Of a stretch of DNA of 31,218 bases, positions 28,447-31,218 are shown piece by piece. The stretch spans positions 1 to 31,218 of the IMG/VR virus record IMGVR_UViG_3300005470_000014. One strand, given 5' to 3'. Each line of letters starts with the position of its first letter. Positions within the stretch are counted from its first letter, which is position 1. The position numbers and the translations under genes were made by a program. The stretch comes from a virus. The notes under the pieces are model-generated. The model made no database searches. It was given only the letters and a program-made list of their open reading frames with translations, and had not been told where the DNA came from.

Positions 28447-29136
28447 CTATGCCTCCTCTATGTTGACGCTGTCATAATATATTTTACCTTCATAAAATCC
28501 GTCGCCCATGTATCTGATCCGCAGCTCATAATCTCCAGAGGCTTGGCTGATAGTGGCCTTATAGGTGGATACGTCATAAGTAAATCCCAAGTCAGTCCAG
28601 GTCCCATCATCAAGAACCTCCACCACGATATCGCTCCCATCGATGTCCTCGCCGTTCTCAGCTGTCAAAGTGAGGTCAATTTCCCCCTCTTGGCCGTTCT
28701 GCAGTGAACTGATAGAATTGACGGTCATCGTGGTTTTAACGTGTTCCCGCTGTCGCAGGTCCAGGGCGATCATGCGGTCATCGGTGAATGGATGCATCTG
28801 GACATTTTTCCGGAGAACGTCATAAATCCCTCTAAAATGTATCTGGTCAGGGAGCCCGTCCTTAACCGCCTCAACGTCCAGCTCGGTACCGGTATCATCT
28901 AACCAGCATAAAATACGGAGGTCTGAGTCGGGGACGTCCCCCTCTTCGACCCTGTGGTGACGGCGTCGGTGGGCGTTGTCAATTATACAGCGAAAACCGA
29001 GGACCTCGTCAGCGTTATAGCTCGCCGGTTCATCATACTCTCCATAAGTTTTAATTGATTTCCTTACTCTCATGGCCGCCTGTCCATATTCGTCTATCAT
29101 GCTCTGGGAGGTCAGTATATCAGCCCCCGAATGCAA
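28447..29136 (-). CDS. Virion structural protein with C-terminal Ig-like domain
   Basis: About 223-229 residues. The frame has TTG 29136 and, just after the upstream stop, ATA 29118; no ATG appears until residue 13 and no good ribosome-binding site is visible, so the start is uncertain. Residues 1-140 include LRILCWLDDTGTELDVEAV and IHFRGIYDVLR. Residues 140-229 (VNSISSLQNGQEGEIDLTLT, DIVVEVLDDGTWTDLG, GDYELRIRYMGDGFYEG) form an Ig-like beta sandwich, often displayed on virions. It lies in the connector-neck region. Confidence 0.55.
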   Translation of the reverse strand: MHSGADILTSQSMIDEYGQAAMRVRKSIKTYGEYDEPASYNADEVLGFRCIIDNAHRRRHHRVEEGDVPDSDLRILCWLDDTGTELDVEAVKDGLPDQIHFRGIYDVLRKNVQMHPFTDDRMIALDLRQREHVKTTMTVNSISSLQNGQEGEIDLTLTAENGEDIDGSDIVVEVLDDGTWTDLGFTYDVSTYKATISQASGDYELRIRYMGDGFYEGKIYYDSVNIEEA

Positions 29137-29539
29137 AATAACCCGCTAGAAAAAGTGTAAAAAATAGAACGACCATCAGATACCGCACTGGTTTAGGCAT
29201 CGCTGAAAGTGTGGATATTAAAAAGGCTGTGAAAATATTACGGGTGGAGGCGTTCAAGTCCTCCTCACTGGGTTGACCTGTCTCCGGTTCTGGTTTGGCT
29301 GGAGGTGTTGAGTTCAATCCCTCATGGATCCGTCGACATCTGTCCTCGTGACGGTTGTGTCTGGCGTCTATCTGGTCCATGCGCTCCTCTTGGCGAACAT
29401 TATCAGAGCAAATTGAGTCAACCTTTCCCTCTATCTTCCCGACTGTGCCTTTTATCGTTCCGATGTCGTCTTTAATACCTACCAGAATGTTTAATATTTC
29501 GCCAGTCAATCCAATAGCCTCCATCCATTTGGGTGTCAT
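29120..29539 (-). CDS. Coiled-coil protein with C-terminal membrane segment
   Basis: 139 residues from ATG 29539 (TTG 29542 possible). It has an amphipathic repeat (IKDDIGTIKGTVGKIEGKVDSI), a charged middle, a Pro/Glu linker, and a hydrophobic end (YLMVVLFFTLFLAGYFAF). No Shine-Dalgarno sequence is visible; a TATA-like sequence lies about 25 bp upstream, so a leaderless transcript is plausible. Topology resembles small membrane-anchored phage proteins or holin-like proteins, but function is unknown. Confidence 0.55.
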   Translation of the reverse strand: MTPKWMEAIGLTGEILNILVGIKDDIGTIKGTVGKIEGKVDSICSDNVRQEERMDQIDARHNRHEDRCRRIHEGLNSTPPAKPEPETGQPSEEDLNASTRNIFTAFLISTLSAMPKPVRYLMVVLFFTLFLAGYFAFGG

Positions 29540-29544
29540 CAATT

Positions 29545-29611
29545 AATTATATTATCTAAGTGTCATATATATTATTTCTAGGACAGTTTTTTAGTTGAGT
29601 ACTCCCTCAAC
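29545..29611 (-). promoter_or_regulatory. Possible promoter and hairpin
   Basis: On the minus strand AATAATATATATGACAC lies just upstream of the 29539 gene and could be a TATA box for a leaderless message. A perfect 6-bp stem GTTGAG/CTCAAC (29594-29599/29606-29611) sits at the end of the connector gene. Confidence 0.35.
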
Positions 29612-30200
29612 CGATTATTATGGACCTGTAAGGCTGTAATTTCCTCAGCTCGGCCTCATATATCTTATCACTGGAGGAGTAGCTGACGCTGTAGCCTCCC
29701 ATGCTCACACTGTCCACGTCGCCCGTCTTTCTCCTCCTCGCCAGCCCTCTCAGTTCATGGATACACAGATTTTCACAGACCCGGACCACTGCAGGCGGAG
29801 GCGTGGAAAATCCCCAGTCATAAGTCAGAGTTATATGTGTGGACCTGGCCCACCAGCTGTTAAACCGTTCGATAGCGTAACCGTTCCGGGTGGTATTCTT
29901 ACCCCTAACGATCTGATAATCGTCGGTATCCACCACCGAGTCATTTATCTCAATGGAATCGATAGAAATAATAGGACCGAATGGAGCGATCAAATAATAA
30001 TCGTTGGTCCCTCTGAGCTTGACCTCGTCCTCTTCATGGAGATCAAAATCACGGTTACAATGTCCGTTAATGGTGCCTGAGATGTCCTCTATAATGGAAT
30101 CTATCAGGGTGTTATATCCTGCATTGTTGACCAGTCCAAAATCGTTATAGGTCAAACCCAATAAATTTTTAATCGTTGTCCGGTCACCGTATGAGCTCAT
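29607..30200 (-). CDS. Head-tail connector protein
   Basis: 197 residues from ATG 30200 behind AAGGAGG. Helix-rich N-terminus (TTIKNLLGLTYNDFG, LIDSIIEDISGTINGHCNRDFD), a beta middle, then ITLTYDWGFSTPPPAVVRVCENLCIHEL, which is characteristic of gp6-like connectors (a Y-x-Y/W-G-x-x-PP segment followed by a helix). It would sit under the portal and join head to tail. The start overlaps the upstream small gene by 17 bp. Confidence 0.75.
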   Translation of the reverse strand: MSSYGDRTTIKNLLGLTYNDFGLVNNAGYNTLIDSIIEDISGTINGHCNRDFDLHEEDEVKLRGTNDYYLIAPFGPIISIDSIEINDSVVDTDDYQIVRGKNTTRNGYAIERFNSWWARSTHITLTYDWGFSTPPPAVVRVCENLCIHELRGLARRRKTGDVDSVSMGGYSVSYSSSDKIYEAELRKLQPYRSIIIG

Positions 30201-30306
30201 CGTCAGCCTCCTTGGTCATTTTCACACCTATAACAGCATGACAGCAGGGACACGAGCATCGCTTCGGGTGCGGTTGTCCATTCTTGAATTTTACCCTATG
30301 AGCCAT
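30184..30306 (-). CDS. 40-residue zinc-ribbon protein
   Basis: From ATG 30306 behind GAGGGG. The core HPKRCSCPCCHAVIG packs four Cys and a His into a small metal site. It ends inside the connector gene, overlapping by 17 bp, so the two are translated together. It is the first gene after the fibre gene terminator. Function unknown. Confidence 0.55.
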   Translation of the reverse strand: MAHRVKFKNGQPHPKRCSCPCCHAVIGVKMTKEADDELIR

Positions 30307-30337
30307 TGGTACCCCTCTTGATATATTCCTCTATAGC

Positions 30338-30350
30338 AAAAAATAAAAAA
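30338..30350 (-). terminator. T-rich terminator after the fibre-like gene
   Basis: Read on the minus strand, TTTTTTATTTTTT lies about 50 bp after the fibre gene stop (30403) and about 30 bp before the next start. Archaeal transcription ends at such T-runs. Confidence 0.5.
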
Positions 30351-30402
30351 CAACGCCGAGAGAGGAAGAGGAATAAGACCCCTCCCAGCGTAAGCATCAG
30401 GA

Positions 30403-31218
30403 TTAGGCTATGGTCTCGTTATACTTGACCTGGATGTCTCGGATCACTATGTCCAGGGCTGCGGTAACATCATTGGCCTCAACGACCTTGATCCTCAAGA
30501 ACCAAGCCTCATCATCGGCGATATATGCCTGGTCCCCTCCAGGAACTGACATAAGCAAGGTGTGTTGTTCCGGGGCTCCAGTCTCGTCGACTCGCTTGGC
30601 TGCTGTATTATGATCTGCATCATAATCAGCATCGGCATCTCCCGCTATTGTGGTGAGTGCCCCAGGGGCGTTGCCGTCTGCGGGTATCGACCGCTTGCAG
30701 AGGTGGAGCTGAATGTCATCGCCAGCATCCGAGGTGTTGCATTCGTAGGCCATCTTCACCGCTGTGATCTCTACTCCCTTTGATGCCGTGCTCTTGGCCT
30801 TCAGAGGTAGAGGCACATGATAATATTCGGTTGTATTATTGTTGCTGGTCCTGATCAATGCTGGCAACCCTGTCGCCCATGCAAAACTCCAAGAACCACT
30901 TTCGATCCATTGGCCTCCGTTCCCTCCTCCATCTTCTGCTCCTGACATGAAATCAGGGGAAAATATCCCGTCAGTATCCTCCGATAATGAGCCAGAGAAC
31001 TCTCCGGTCATATTGCCTACTCCAAAGGTGGGTGTCGCTCCACTGGTCACATCCTGGTCAATGAAAGTGTGGTCTGAACCGTCAGAACCCCTATGTGTAG
31101 TATTGAGGTCAATGGCCGTTCTGTTCTCCTGTAAGGCATCCTCTACGTCTGTGGCTGTTATGATGCCTCCAGCATCAGCTATGTCTACATTGGCAGCATC
31201 TACGCCAGAGAAATTAGC
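30403..31218 (-). CDS. Repeat-containing fibre-like structural protein, C-terminal part (cut by window end)
   Basis: The frame is open from base 31218, with its codon phase starting exactly there, and gives 271 residues before TAA. The first 65 or so residues continue the 67-residue repeat (NVDIADAGGIITATDVEDAL, then DHTFIDQDVTSGATPTF). The rest is a unique C-terminal domain with WSFAWATGLPALIRTSN, YYHVPLPLKAKSTASKGVEI and ALDIVIRDIQVKYNETIA, probably a beta-sandwich tip. Joining this to the part at 1-813 needs 40 missing codons plus any number of whole repeats to keep the unit in register. Confidence 0.75.
   Translation of the reverse strand, partial: ANFSGVDAANVDIADAGGIITATDVEDALQENRTAIDLNTTHRGSDGSDHTFIDQDVTSGATPTFGVGNMTGEFSGSLSEDTDGIFSPDFMSGAEDGGGNGGQWIESGSWSFAWATGLPALIRTSNNNTTEYYHVPLPLKAKSTASKGVEITAVKMAYECNTSDAGDDIQLHLCKRSIPADGNAPGALTTIAGDADADYDADHNTAAKRVDETGAPEQHTLLMSVPGGDQAYIADDEAWFLRIKVVEANDVTAALDIVIRDIQVKYNETIA
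31021..31218. repeat. In-frame coding repeats (right end)
   Basis: Bases 31138-31218 match bases 1-81 with only a few differences, and 31021-31137 match the later part of the preceding unit. The window therefore starts at unit base 1 and stops at unit base 81. Confidence 0.9.

Noticed and set aside
29594-29611. Hairpin GTTGAG/CTCAAC as intrinsic terminator
   Set aside because: On the minus strand it is followed by an A-rich, not T-rich, stretch.
1-31218. CRISPR array or insertion sequence
   Set aside because: No short regularly spaced repeats with unique spacers and no transposase were found; the only tandem repeats are coding.

Overview
The window looks like a nearly complete genome of a tailed virus of an archaeon (Caudoviricetes-type, HK97-like capsid). 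Evidence for an archaeal host is the MCM replicative helicase, TATA-box promoters a fixed distance upstream of operon starts, T-rich termination signals and the density of small zinc-binding proteins. A euryarchaeal, methanogen- or ANME-like host is only a guess. No integrase, DNA polymerase, primase or recognisable lysin was found, so replication must lean on host enzymes and no lysogeny module is visible.

Layout. Both window ends fall inside the same in-frame 201-bp coding repeat, so the molecule is probably circular or circularly permuted and was cut or broken in that repeat. Read that way there are two blocks. The minus-strand virion block runs from about 9.86 kb down to 1 and continues from 31218 down to 19.78 kb: two small genes, small and large terminase, a portal-MuF fusion, a HTH protein, prohead protease, major capsid protein, two small capsid-associated genes, a repeat-rich fibre-like protein split by the window ends, a small zinc protein, head-tail connector, neck and tail-terminator candidates, major tail protein, tail chaperones, tape measure and tail tip/hub proteins. 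The plus-strand block (10.6-19.7 kb) holds replication and early genes: zinc-binding small proteins, MCM helicase, a C5 cytosine methyltransferase with a second conserved reading frame inside it, a RuvC-like resolvase, coiled-coil proteins and tRNA-Gln(UUG). The blocks diverge from about 9.85-10.6 kb and converge at the tRNA.

The divergent region (about 9815-10599) has no confident gene. It holds a GC-rich stretch with several perfect stems, an imperfect inverted repeat flanking AT-rich DNA, four exact copies of TATATTTAAC, a spaced pair of near-palindromes and an early promoter. It is the best candidate for replication origin and control region. A second early promoter at about 16.87 kb shares a nearly identical leader and Shine-Dalgarno sequence with the first.

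Most notable are the dual-frame methyltransferase, a tRNA-His-like element without a D-arm in the terminase-portal interval, the origin-like region, and several virion genes that lack a canonical start codon where the Shine-Dalgarno sequence and protein sequence place their beginning.
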